DNA of 18,543 bases from an uncultured Muribaculaceae bacterium (lineage in GTDB: Bacteria > Bacteroidota > Bacteroidia > Bacteroidales > Muribaculaceae). Below the pieces are notes generated by a model. It saw nothing but the letters and a program-made list of their open reading frames with translations. It made no database searches and was not told the DNA's origin. The position numbers were made by a program, and so were the translations under genes. Positions 7,276 through 16,500 of the stretch are shown in pieces (position 1 is the stretch's first letter; each line of letters starts with the position of its first letter). The stretch spans positions 1 to 18,543 of the forward strand of contig CAJUBM010000053.1 in the NCBI GenBank assembly GCA_910584735.1. The letters are read 5' to 3'.

Positions 7276-10200
7276 ATGAAATTCGCGGAATATAACAGAT
7301 TTAATCTTTCCGATATAAACAAGGAGGTTCTTGCCCGCTGGCGCGAGCAGGATCTCTTCCGTAAGAGCATGAAAGAGCGGGAGGGATGCCCCTCGTTCGT
7401 ATTCTATGAGGGGCCGCCCTCGGCCAACGGTATGCCCGGCATACACCATGTGATGGCGCGTACGATAAAGGATGTCGTATGCCGCTACAAGACCATGAAG
7501 GGCTTCCACGTAAAACGTAAGGCCGGATGGGACACTCACGGACTCCCTGTAGAGCTTGGCGTTGAGAAATCGCTTGGTATTACCAAGGAGGATATAGGCA
7601 AAAAAATATCGGTAGATGAATATAATGCCGCATGCCGCCGCGAGGTGATGAAATATACCCGCGAATGGTCTACGCTTACCGATATGATGGGTTACTGGGT
7701 GGATCTCGATAATCCGTACATAACCTACGATAACCGCTACATCGAATCAGTATGGTGGCTGCTGGGTCAGTTGTATAAGAAAGGGTATCTTTATAAGGGA
7801 TATACCATACAGCCTTATTCACCCGCTGCCGGAACCGGCCTCAGCACACATGAGCTTAACCAGCCGGGATGCTACCGCGATGTAAAGGACACCACCTGTA
7901 CGGCTGAGTTCCGTGTCTCCGAACCTACCGAGGCTATGAAGGGGTGGGGCGATGCTTTCTTCCTCGCATGGACTACTACCCCGTGGACCCTCCCGTCAAA
8001 TACTGCTCTTTGTGTCGGGCCGGATTATGACTATAATATCGTAAGGACCTATAATCCTTATTCAGGCGCTCCTATAACAGTGGTGCTTGCTGTCGACCGT
8101 ATGGAGGCCTACTTCAATCCAAAGGGTGCCGATGTGCCGTTGTCAGATTATAGCAAGGGTGACAAGGGTGACAAGGTTATTCCGTTCGAGGTCGTAGCTA
8201 CCGTGAAAGGGTCTGCCCTCGTCGGGATGGGATATGAGCAGCTTTTCCCGTGGATGAATCCCGGAGAAGGCGCTTTCCGTGTAATCCCCGGAGATTATGT
8301 AACCACTGAGGACGGTACGGGTATCGTGCATATCGCCGGTACGTTCGGTGCGGATGACCTCCGGGTTTCGCGCCAGAATGGCATCCCCCCTCTGACTCTC
8401 ATCGATAAGGACGGCAATGTACGTCCGATGGTCGATCTTACAGGACGTTTCTTCCGTTTGGAGGACCTTGATGCTGAGTTTGTGAAAGAACGTGTGAACG
8501 TAGAGGAATATACTCCCTGGGCCGGCAAGTTTGTAAAAAATGCATATGATGCTTCCAAATCGGAGAACGACGAGACCCTCGATGTGGAGATATGCATGTG
8601 GCTCAAGCAGGTAGACCGTGTGTTCAAAATCGAAAAGCACGTCCATTCCTATCCCCATTGCTGGCGTACTGACAAGCCTGTGCTGTATTATCCGCTTGAC
8701 AGCTGGTTCATCCGCACCACGGCTTCCCGTGAGCGTATGATGGAGCTTAATGAAACAATCAAGTGGAAGCCCGCCGCAACAGGCGCGGGACGCTTTGGCA
8801 AATGGCTGGAGAATCTTCAGGACTGGAACCTGTCGCGTTCTCGTTACTGGGGTACGCCTCTGCCGATATGGCGCACCGAGGATGGCCGTGAGGAAATCTG
8901 CATAGAGTCTGCCGCGCAGCTTTATGACGAGATTGAGAAGTCTGTGGCCGCAGGCGTGATGGCCGAGAATCCCTTGAAAGCTAAAGGATTCGTGCCGGGA
9001 GACTATTCGGCCGAGAATTATACACGTGTGGATTTCCACCGTCCCTATGTCGATGACATTGTGCTTGTGTCCGAGTCTGGAGCGCCTATGCGCCGTGAAA
9101 CAGACCTTATTGATGTCTGGTTTGATTCCGGTGCGATGCCCTATGCCCAGATTCACTATCCCTTCGAGAATAAAGAGGGGCTTGATTCGGGCGAACTCTA
9201 TCCGGCTGACTTTATCGCCGAAGGCGTGGACCAGACTCGCGGATGGTTCTTCACGCTCCATGCCATAGCGTCTATGGTATTTGACTCCGTGGCCTATAAG
9301 GCGGTTATTTCCAACGGTCTGGTTCTTGACAGGTTCGGGAATAAGATGTCGAAGCGCCTTGGCAATGCCGTAAATCCGTTCGAGACTATCGAGCAATATG
9401 GCTCTGACCCGGTGCGTTGGTATATGATTGCCAACTCCTCGCCTTGGGACAATCTGAAATTCGACACCAAGGGGGTAGAGGAGTCGGCGCGAAAGCTGTT
9501 CGCAACCATATATAATACATATTCCTTCCTTGCACTTTATGCCAATGTCGACGGATTTACCGGTGCGGAACCACAGGTTCCTGTCTCGGAGCGTCCTGAG
9601 ATTGACCGTTGGATATTGTCGTTGCTCAATACATTGGTGCGCAAGGTTCAGGATGCGCTTGACGATTATGATCTCACAAGAGGTGCCCGTGAAATAAGTG
9701 AGTTTGTGAACGACAATCTTTCAAACTGGTATGTGCGCCTTAACCGTAAGCGTTTCTGGGGTGGAGGAATGTCGCAGGACAAACTGGCTGCCTATCAGAC
9801 GCTATACACATGTCTTGAGACAGTGGCACGTCTGATGGCTCCCTATGCGCCTTTCTATGCCGATAAACTTTATACCGACCTCACCGCTCCCTTGGCATAT
9901 GCCCGTGGGGAAGAAGTGCGCTCGGTTCATCTGGTAGACTTCCCGAAAGTCAATGATGCGCTTGTTGACAAGGCTTTGGAAGAGCGTATGCGTCTTGCCC
10001 AGGTGGTTACGTCACTGGTGCTTTCTCTGCGCCGTAAGGTTAACATAAAGGTGCGCCAGCCGTTGCAGACGGTTATGATTCCCGTAGACTCTCAGCAACA
10101 GCGCGAGGCCATAGAGGCCATGTCGCAGCTTATCCTTTCGGAAGTCAATGTGAAGGAACTTAAGTTCGTCGGCTCTGACGAGGGTGTTCTTGTGAAGTGC

Positions 10201-10719
10201 ATCAAGCCGGACTTCAAGAAACTCGGCCCGAAATTCGGTAAGCAGATGAAGGCTGTTGCAGGTGCGGTTGCACAGATGTCGCAAGCCGACATAAACAGGC
10301 TGGAACGTGAAGGTGTCTTCACGTTGGATATAAACGGTACGGAGTGTAGCATAGAGACGTCTGACGTGGAAATCCATAATGAGGATATTCCCGGATGGCT
10401 TGTCGCTAACGAAGGGGCTGTAACGGTAGCTCTTGATGTTACCATACCTGAGTCCTTACGCCGTGAAGGTGTGGCCCGCGAGCTTGTTAACCGCATACAG
10501 AATATCCGCAAGAGCCGTGATTATACTATTACCGACCGTATAAATGTGGTTATCGCTCCCGAAGAATCTGTTGACGGGGCGGTGGCTGATTTTGCCGAGT
10601 ATATCTCCCGTCAGGTACTGGCGTCCTCGCTCGTGACGGCAGAGGTTAGCTCACCGTTGGAGGACGAAGTGCTCGACATTGACGGTCATCAGATAAAAGT
10701 AAGTGTCACTTTGGCCTGA
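7276..10719 (+). CDS. ileS: Isoleucyl-tRNA synthetase, IleRS2-like, with GIHH signature
   Basis: A 1147-residue class I aminoacyl-tRNA synthetase that charges tRNA-Ile with isoleucine and hydrolyses mischarged valine. The nucleotide-binding signature appears as GPPSANGMPGIHH, so the usual HxGH is GIHH at 55-58. RTIKD and GWDTHGLPVE follow as in the family. The CP1 editing domain carries WTTTPWTLPSNTA from residue 232 and GTGIVHIAGTFGADD from residue 347. KMSKR is at 690-694, before RLGNAVNPFE. An anticodon-binding domain follows, then a C-terminal domain (from about 1000) with VFTLDINGTECSIETSDVEI and IPGWLVA, similar to DUF5915 of IleRS2 enzymes. Length is above the bacterial IleRS1 norm (about 930). 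I see no C-terminal Cys4 zinc site. It has its own promoter and is followed by a hairpin. Confidence 0.97.
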   Translation: MKFAEYNRFNLSDINKEVLARWREQDLFRKSMKEREGCPSFVFYEGPPSANGMPGIHHVMARTIKDVVCRYKTMKGFHVKRKAGWDTHGLPVELGVEKSLGITKEDIGKKISVDEYNAACRREVMKYTREWSTLTDMMGYWVDLDNPYITYDNRYIESVWWLLGQLYKKGYLYKGYTIQPYSPAAGTGLSTHELNQPGCYRDVKDTTCTAEFRVSEPTEAMKGWGDAFFLAWTTTPWTLPSNTALCVGPDYDYNIVRTYNPYSGAPITVVLAVDRMEAYFNPKGADVPLSDYSKGDKGDKVIPFEVVATVKGSALVGMGYEQLFPWMNPGEGAFRVIPGDYVTTEDGTGIVHIAGTFGADDLRVSRQNGIPPLTLIDKDGNVRPMVDLTGRFFRLEDLDAEFVKERVNVEEYTPWAGKFVKNAYDASKSENDETLDVEICMWLKQVDRVFKIEKHVHSYPHCWRTDKPVLYYPLDSWFIRTTASRERMMELNETIKWKPAATGAGRFGKWLENLQDWNLSRSRYWGTPLPIWRTEDGREEICIESAAQLYDEIEKSVAAGVMAENPLKAKGFVPGDYSAENYTRVDFHRPYVDDIVLVSESGAPMRRETDLIDVWFDSGAMPYAQIHYPFENKEGLDSGELYPADFIAEGVDQTRGWFFTLHAIASMVFDSVAYKAVISNGLVLDRFGNKMSKRLGNAVNPFETIEQYGSDPVRWYMIANSSPWDNLKFDTKGVEESARKLFATIYNTYSFLALYANVDGFTGAEPQVPVSERPEIDRWILSLLNTLVRKVQDALDDYDLTRGAREISEFVNDNLSNWYVRLNRKRFWGGGMSQDKLAAYQTLYTCLETVARLMAPYAPFYADKLYTDLTAPLAYARGEEVRSVHLVDFPKVNDALVDKALEERMRLAQVVTSLVLSLRRKVNIKVRQPLQTVMIPVDSQQQREAIEAMSQLILSEVNVKELKFVGSDEGVLVKCIKPDFKKLGPKFGKQMKAVAGAVAQMSQADINRLEREGVFTLDINGTECSIETSDVEIHNEDIPGWLVANEGAVTVALDVTIPESLRREGVARELVNRIQNIRKSRDYTITDRINVVIAPEESVDGAVADFAEYISRQVLASSLVTAEVSSPLEDEVLDIDGHQIKVSVTLA

Positions 10720-10742
10720 CGGCATGATATATCCTCCGATTA

Positions 10743-10773
10743 TGTAGGGGTGCTCCTAAAAAGCACCCCTACA
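10743..10773 (+). terminator. Hairpin after ileS, likely terminator
   Basis: A perfect 12-bp stem (10743-10754 with 10762-10773, core TAGGGGTGCT / AGCACCCCTA) and a 7-nt loop lie 23 nt after the ileS stop. No run of T follows directly; an AT-rich stretch starts about 15 nt later. It may end or weaken transcription, or protect the ileS mRNA 3' end. Confidence 0.55.
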
Positions 10774-10895
10774 CTCGGAGTTTAGGATATTTTATTTGTT
10801 ATAACGTATATAAGCAATGACGGCTTTCCCATAGGTAGGATTCTAGATTTCGCATCCGTGGTGGGACCAGTCGGAGAATATAAATAATTATTGTC

Positions 10896-11267
10896 GTGGA
10901 AACTGAAAAGACAAGATATACAGATGAGGAGCTTGAGGAATTCAAGGCCCTGATTCTTGAAAAGCTGGAAAGGGCCCGAAATGAGTACGACCATTACCGG
11001 GCCGCGTTGATGAACCAGGAGGGGAATGATACTGCCGACACTTCCCCGACATTCAAGGTTCTTGAAGAGGGGGCATCCACCCTTTCCAAAGAGGAAGCCG
11101 GACGGCTGGCTATGCGCCAGGCGCAGTTCATACAGCATCTCCAGAACGCGTTGATCCGCATTGAGAACAAGACATACGGTATTGACCGCATAACAGGCAA
11201 ACTAATACCCAAGGAACGTCTGCGCGCCGTGCCTCATGCCACCTTGGGGGTTGACTCCAAGAAATGA
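10896..11267 (+). CDS. DksA/TraR-family protein without cysteines
   Basis: A 123-residue protein of the DksA/TraR type. Family members enter the RNA polymerase secondary channel and alter transcription initiation, often with ppGpp. Residues 10-40 and 62-92 form the two helices of a coiled coil; between them, NDTADTSPTFK carries D45 and D48, matching the acidic tip motif DxxD of DksA. The C-terminal region YGIDRITGKLIPKERLRAVPHATLGVD aligns with the zinc-finger region, but the whole protein contains no cysteine, so no C4 zinc site can form. I use GTG at 10896 because the helix starts soon after and no in-frame ATG precedes it. A weak box (TAGATTTC at 10844-10851) might be its promoter. Its stop overlaps the lspA start by 4 bp. 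Confidence 0.88.
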   Translation: METEKTRYTDEELEEFKALILEKLERARNEYDHYRAALMNQEGNDTADTSPTFKVLEEGASTLSKEEAGRLAMRQAQFIQHLQNALIRIENKTYGIDRITGKLIPKERLRAVPHATLGVDSKK

Positions 11268-11932
11268 ATTCCGTGAAGCTGAAAAACAGAGGATTTCTGG
11301 CTGCCGGGATAATAGTCCTTGTGCTGGTGCTTGACCAGATATTGAAAATCTGGGTAAAGACACATTTTTATTATGGGGAGTCGTTGCACATCTTCTCATG
11401 GTTCCAACTGGTCTTTATCGAGAATAACGGCATGGCTTTCGGATGGCAGATAGGCAGCAAATTGCTGCTCACACTTGTGCGCATTGCCACCGTGGCGTTT
11501 CTGATTTTCTATATCGTGAGGGTGGCATGCCGCCGTGAGGCCCGTACCGGCTACCTTGTCTGTCTGTCTCTTATTGTGGCCGGGGCGGCAGGCAATATCA
11601 TCGACTGTCTGTTTTACGGACTGATTTTTAATAACCCGGTTCCTCCACAGGTTGCATCGTTGTTTCCTGCCGAAGGGGGATATGGCCAACTTTTCTTCGG
11701 CCGGGTGGTAGACATGCTTTATTTCCCGCTATGTTCGTGGGACTGGCCGGGATGGATGCCTGTGGTCGGAGGTGAGCATTTTGTGTTTTTCAGCCCTGTG
11801 TTCAATCTGGCCGATTCTGCTATAACCGTAGGGGTTATAATGCTTATTTTCTTCTATTCAAGACAGATTTCCGAGGTGCCGTTCAGAAAGTCTACACAGT
11901 CGGCGGCTGACTCTTCGGAGGATAAAGGATAA
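11264..11932 (+). CDS. lspA: Lipoprotein signal peptidase (signal peptidase II)
   Basis: A 222-residue inner-membrane aspartyl protease that removes the signal peptide from diacylated prolipoproteins. About four membrane segments are visible: near 11-28, 65-88, 97-120 and 180-198. Conserved boxes are VLDQILKIW (D24), FIENNGMAFG (52-60), GAAGNIIDC (107-115), VVDM with catalytic D150, and FNLADS with catalytic D184. The Arg usual in GNxxDR is Cys here. The protein is longer than the E. coli enzyme (164) because of a loop at about 122-145, a second at 157-172, and a Ser-rich tail after 205. Its ATG overlaps the stop of the DksA-like gene (ATGA), so translation is probably coupled. Two lipoprotein genes in this window encode likely substrates. 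Confidence 0.95.
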   Translation: MNSVKLKNRGFLAAGIIVLVLVLDQILKIWVKTHFYYGESLHIFSWFQLVFIENNGMAFGWQIGSKLLLTLVRIATVAFLIFYIVRVACRREARTGYLVCLSLIVAGAAGNIIDCLFYGLIFNNPVPPQVASLFPAEGGYGQLFFGRVVDMLYFPLCSWDWPGWMPVVGGEHFVFFSPVFNLADSAITVGVIMLIFFYSRQISEVPFRKSTQSAADSSEDKG

Positions 11933-11969
11933 CCTTCGGTTTACATAAAATCAACCAATCGCGAACCAT

Positions 11970-12938
11970 ATGAGACGAAGCAGCCTTTTCCGATGTCTGA
12001 TAGCGGGGATGGTATTCCCGGCTATCGTGACAGCCTGTAAGAAAGTTCCCGAAGGCGTCCTTTCCCAGGAGGAGATGGCATCCCTTATGGCTGATACTTA
12101 CATAGCCGAGGGCGTGGTTGATATGAACGGCGGCATATATTCCAGTGATTCTGCGCGTCTTGTGCTTAAGCAGAGCATATATCACGCCCACGGTGTAAGT
12201 CGCAGCCGTGTAGATACATCATTCGTATGGTATGGCAACCATATCGAGGAATACATAAAGGTGCTTGACCGGGCTGAGGAGATTCTTCGTGAGCGCCAGC
12301 ACGATTTGGTAGCGACTTCATCACGGCAGTTGTCGCTTTCAGGTGATTCTGTAAATATATGGGTCGGAGCGCGTCACATAACGGTTACTCCGCGCATACC
12401 CTCGCGTTATGTCACATTCTCGGTAACTGCCGACACTACGTGGCATAAGGGTGACAGCTATGAGTTGCGTTATAAGATGGTGAACGGCCAACGTCCGCTT
12501 ATCTCGCGGGTATATGTGGATTATAAGGAGGGAGTCACGCGGATGTTTGATAATAACGGACGCTCGCAGGGATTTGTCTCCCTCGTTTTTAAAATAGATT
12601 CCACTCTTACCCCGTTGCGACTTTATGGTTATATCGATCTTGCCCCGCGAGGTAATGAACATTTCCATATAGATTCCATATCCCTGGTACGTATGCGCCG
12701 TGAGATGGCGCGTAATTTCTACTCGTCCTCAGGAAAGGAATTGTTTTGGAACGGTAAGAGAGCCATGAGGAATCAGACAGAAAAAGATTCCTCAGCCATT
12801 TCCCCATCACGCGATATGTTGCAGGCTGGTGATGATATGAAAGTCCCGGCCTCTACAGCGCTTCCTCAGTCTCCGGGTGGCATTAAACCTGCCACAACGT
12901 TGAGACGTCCGTCTTCCAAATTTAAAGGTTCCAGATAA
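11970..12938 (+). CDS. DUF4296 family lipoprotein
   Basis: A 322-residue predicted lipoprotein. The N-terminus MRRSSLFRCLIAGMVFPAIVTAC has a positively charged start, a hydrophobic core and the lipobox VTAC with Cys23. Residues from about 25 to 115 (KKVPEGVLSQEEMASLMADTYIAEG through DTSFVWYGNHIEEYIKVLDRAEEILRERQ) match the pattern of DUF4296, a helical domain of unknown function found in Bacteroidales. The middle (125-245) is beta-rich. The last 60 residues are Pro/Ser/Lys-rich and probably disordered. It begins 37 nt after lspA and overlaps the next ATG by one base. From memory, DUF4296 genes often follow lspA in this order. A role in the envelope is likely; nothing more can be stated. Confidence 0.85.
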   Translation: MRRSSLFRCLIAGMVFPAIVTACKKVPEGVLSQEEMASLMADTYIAEGVVDMNGGIYSSDSARLVLKQSIYHAHGVSRSRVDTSFVWYGNHIEEYIKVLDRAEEILRERQHDLVATSSRQLSLSGDSVNIWVGARHITVTPRIPSRYVTFSVTADTTWHKGDSYELRYKMVNGQRPLISRVYVDYKEGVTRMFDNNGRSQGFVSLVFKIDSTLTPLRLYGYIDLAPRGNEHFHIDSISLVRMRREMARNFYSSSGKELFWNGKRAMRNQTEKDSSAISPSRDMLQAGDDMKVPASTALPQSPGGIKPATTLRRPSSKFKGSR

Positions 12939-13264
12939 TGGCATCCTTGGTAACTGGCAGGAGGGTACTCTGTCGCACATTGCTCCATGCAGGGGAAATC
13001 CTTTCCATGCGCCTTGTGGATCTTTCGGGAGAATATGGGGAAATAAGCAGTTTTGTCGTAGAAACAGCCTCCACAGTGTTTGAGACATCTCCTGTAGTTA
13101 TTATGCCCGCTATGGCCATAACTGATTTTTTACTTGACGATTTGGATATGATGAGCCGACGTGACAACTCTATTGAGGCAATAAACAATTATCTGTCCTC
13201 GTCCTCCCTATACCTATCCTCTATTCCCTTTCGTTCGGATGAAGTTGCAATGATAAGGTTGTAA
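12938..13264 (+). CDS. Small conserved hypothetical protein coupled to DUF4296
   Basis: A 108-residue protein I cannot assign. The ATG shares its first base with the last base of the upstream stop (TAATG), so translation is probably coupled. There is no signal peptide or membrane segment. The N-terminal half alternates hydrophobic residues like a small beta domain (LLHAGEILSMRLVDLSGEYGEISSFVVETASTVFETSPVVIMPA); the C-terminal 60 residues are Ser/Asp-rich and partly helical. The pattern Phe-x-x-Glu-Thr followed by V-V-I-M-P resembles an unnamed protein found, from memory, downstream of DUF4296 genes in other Bacteroidales. It is the last gene of the plus-strand block and is followed within 25 nt by a repeat. 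Confidence 0.7.
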   Translation: MASLVTGRRVLCRTLLHAGEILSMRLVDLSGEYGEISSFVVETASTVFETSPVVIMPAMAITDFLLDDLDMMSRRDNSIEAINNYLSSSSLYLSSIPFRSDEVAMIRL

Positions 13265-13288
13265 AGTTACCAGATTTAGAAAACGTAA

Positions 13289-13519
13289 ATGTGTCATAAT
13301 TCGGAGACACCTATCTTCCAACGAAAAACATTATCCGAGGTAACTCTATAGTGGCGCCGGACCTCTGGGACGGCAGGCCACCCGAAGAGGCGGGGCGCAC
13401 CTGATAGCTAAATATAACATACGTCAAATCAAGATATTGCTCAACAAAATGCGTCTATATGGCTGCGCCTCTTCGGGTGGCCTGCCGTCCCGGAGGTCCG
13501 GCGCCACTATAAAGTTACC
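13289..13519 (+). repeat. Dispersed repeat copy B with paired palindromic arms
   Basis: The left part (about 13289-13338) matches copies A and C with three or so differences. It continues into a 54-bp arm (13339-13392) that is repeated inverted at 13466-13519 with 52 of 54 bases matching, separated by a 73-bp spacer. The arm starts GGTAACTTTATAGTGGCGCC in the right copy (minus strand) and in copy C; the left arm has C in place of one T. There is no coding potential for a transposase, so it resembles a MITE or REP/BIME-like element. It lies in the gap between convergent genes. Confidence 0.85.
13339..13519. repeat. 54-bp near-perfect inverted repeat pair
   Basis: Arms 13339-13392 and 13466-13519 are reverse complements with only two mismatches. 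The 73-bp spacer (13393-13465) is AT-rich in its middle and has no recognisable gene. Each arm contains a smaller internal palindrome (CCGGACCTCCGG in the right copy). An RNA through this region would fold into a very stable stem. Confidence 0.9.
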
Positions 13520-13546
13520 ATTGCCAAAAGTGTTATATAACAAAAG

Positions 13547-13580
13547 GCGGTGTGTCAAAAGATGAATTTTGACACACCGC
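13547..13580 (-). terminator. Hairpin terminator of the large secreted protein gene
   Basis: A perfect 14-bp stem (13547-13560 with 13567-13580, GCGGTGTGTCAAAA / TTTTGACACACCGC) and a 6-nt loop lie 17 nt after the stop of the minus-strand gene. On that strand it is followed by CTTTTGTT, a modest T run. Its first 17 minus-strand bases match the start of copies A and C, so it may be built from an end of the same repeat family. Confidence 0.7.
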
Positions 13581-13597
13581 TGGGAACGGAGTAGGTA

Positions 13598-16500
13598 TCA
13601 GTCGACCACTACCTTGTGGGTGATGGAGCCGGTGCATACGATGTAGATGCCCGGTACTACATTTACCGATACATTATGCGAGGAAGCCTTCTCTGTGTAG
13701 ATAACACGTCCGTCGGCAGCGGCAATGCTTATACCCAGGTCTTCTGCGCCCGAGATTCGGATTGTGCCGACAGAGGCGCTGACTTTGATGTCGGCATCGT
13801 TATAGGCATCGGTTATCGAAGCGATAGTGATTTCTGCGATGTCGGAGGGAACTGATTCACCCTTGTCATAGACAACAGTCACACGATATGCCGGATTCTG
13901 TTCTGTTACAGAATTGTCAAGATAGTTGGTGGCATTTATAGGCTCCGTAGAGATAAGCTCACCGTCTTTCCATACATTGTAGCCGATAACATTCAGATGG
14001 GCTGCGGATTCTGGTGTATAAGTGATGTCATCGATGAACATCATAAACTTGTTGCGCGACACGCAGCGTATGGCGAAGTATTTCGCGCCCTCCGGGAGTC
14101 CATAGCTGTAGAGTGTCCATGTTGCGGGTATCCCGGTCTTGGAGCCTATACTGCGGAAGTCGGTCAGGGCATCGGTATTGTACGATACCATCACCTCGAA
14201 GTCCTCCGCATATTTGGCGGCATAACTGCGGGCATAGAATGAGAGTGTCTGGGCCTCCCCGGTGAGTTCAGGTGATATGAGCCAGTCATCGCACTGCGAA
14301 GCAACGCCTGTCTGCGGATCTGTCACGTACATCTGTGCGAGATACTTGCTCCCCGAATTTGCAAAGAAACTGAGATTGAAATTCTCATACTCGCTATCCA
14401 TAATCCACCATGACTGTTTCGACTGATAGGGAATATTGGGAATTGTTATGTCCGTAATGGTGCCGATTAGAGCCTCATCGTTATCGACAGTAGTCCATTC
14501 GCCGATACCTGAGGTACTGAACGATTCATATGATTCGAAATCGTCAGTCACGGGAACTGCCTTATAGTCATCGGTAGAGGGTTCGCTCCACTGCAGTTCT
14601 ATGCCGTTTTCTGAACGATAGCCCTTAAGATCGGAGACTTGCGGGAGGGTAGGTGTAGACAGGGCTATAGTGAATTCTGCCGACTCGTTGTCCTCCGGTG
14701 TTTCCTCTGCTGCATCCTCAACTTTGATTTTGAAAACAGAGCCTTTATCGGTAAGGGCGTTGTATTCACATTCGAAGCCATATATAGCCGTAGCTCCTGC
14801 CGCGAGTGAGAGGTCGCTCTTACGGTCAGCCTCGTTGCCGTCACGAAGAAGCACTACAGAGAAATTCTCTGCGGCAAGTATGCCCTTATTCTCAATGGTG
14901 GCTGTAATCCCGAATGGGGTGTTGAAACCAGCCGACTGCGGTGCCTGTACGTCCTTAACCGACAAATCGTGTCCCACGAGTGTGCCTATATGTATGTCGT
15001 CAATGAAAGTCTCGCTGTAGGTCTTAACTATGGTCTTTATTCCTATGAGTATGTCTTTCCCTATATAGGCGTCAAGTGGTGCGGACATAAGCAGCCAGCC
15101 GGAATCATCTCCCAGAGAGCTTATGGCGGATGATTTGAGCGTAGTCCATTCGCCATCGCTATACACATGTATTTCCACGATGTTATTATCAGGGCCGTCG
15201 CCGGTGTAATTATAGGTGTAGAACATCACGCCGGGCTGTACGATATTGTCAACATGGATTTTCATGGTATGTATCAGAGAGAAATCCCCTTCGGTCTTAC
15301 CTCGCGACATCAACAAACCGTTATCTCCGCTGTGGGAACGGATTCCGAGATTGTTATTGTCCTGCAGTAGCGACCACATGGCCGTGCCTTCATCGGTGAA
15401 AGCCATTAGGTGGTCTGTGTCACCGTTGGCGAATGTCTCGTCATAGGGTAGGGCGAACGGTGTGCCCGCAGGAATGAGCGGCGTCTCTGTCAGCGGGGAT
15501 ATGCCACCTTCTGTCTGGGCTGATACGAAGTAGTGGACGAACGACTGTTCTCCGTCAGCAACCGCGCGGAAGGTGTATTCTGTCCCTTCGATATTGTCGG
15601 CTATCACCACATGGGTTTCCGCCTGCAACTGATACAGGGTGTAGGTTACCAGTGACGGATTTAGCGGGTTGCCGTTAAGGTCAGTCTCTACCTGCGGCCA
15701 GCTTACTTTAACCTCGCCATAGTTGGAGGTCTCGGCTATATCGGCATATGATGGAGCGGCGGGTTGGTTTATGCCTACGAATACGGTGGCTTTGGTCTCT
15801 TTACCCTTGCCATAACGGTTATAGGCCACGGCAGTGTATTCCGTTATGCCGCCTTGTCCCATCTCATCGGTGAAGGTTTTTGTCTCGCCTGTAGAAATCG
15901 GCGAGAAGCTTTTCACGAGGGTTTCTCCGCGCCATATCTCCAGACGATCAAGCTCGGTTATTGGTTCGTTGGCAAAATCTGTGGTGGGCGCCGTTACCGT
16001 CACGGTCACACGATAGGCTCCATTGGCGTCAGGAACCAGTTTGAGGTTTGTCGGGGCGTTTGGCCCTGCTGCCGATGTGGGGGCGCCTATCTCATAGCCC
16101 CCGATATATAGGCGGTACATACCTTTATCGCTTATGCCGTGGATTCCTATATAGTGCAGCCCGGTCTCTTGTGGGATGATTGTGCCGGTGAAATCGTTAT
16201 AGCTGTCTTTATTTGTCAGAACCACAGGCTCTATTACGGTGCCGGTCATAGCTTCGGCGGTAGGAGCGGAACCGAATTTCACTTCGATACGTTCAGGATA
16301 GGTCGTGGATTGTATCTGGCCTTTTACCGTGAAACTATAAGACTTTCCTTTCTCCAACCTTACAGGTGGTGTTATCAGCCAGTCGTCCATTGCCACGTTG
16401 TTATTATACGAAATGCTCATGGAGTTGGAATAATATCCCCATGTCTTGCCATCGTTATTGGCATCTATAACCGTGTGGTTCTCTGCACCAGCCTCTGTGG

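Noticed and set aside
8154..8175. Short repeat (AAGGGTGAC twice) in ileS giving KGDKGDK
   Set aside because: It is in frame within a surface loop of the enzyme and too short to be more than chance or minor slippage.
8143..9396. A 417-codon minus-strand frame
   Set aside because: It is antisense to ileS, where every motif on the plus strand is intact; it is a by-product of GC-rich codons.
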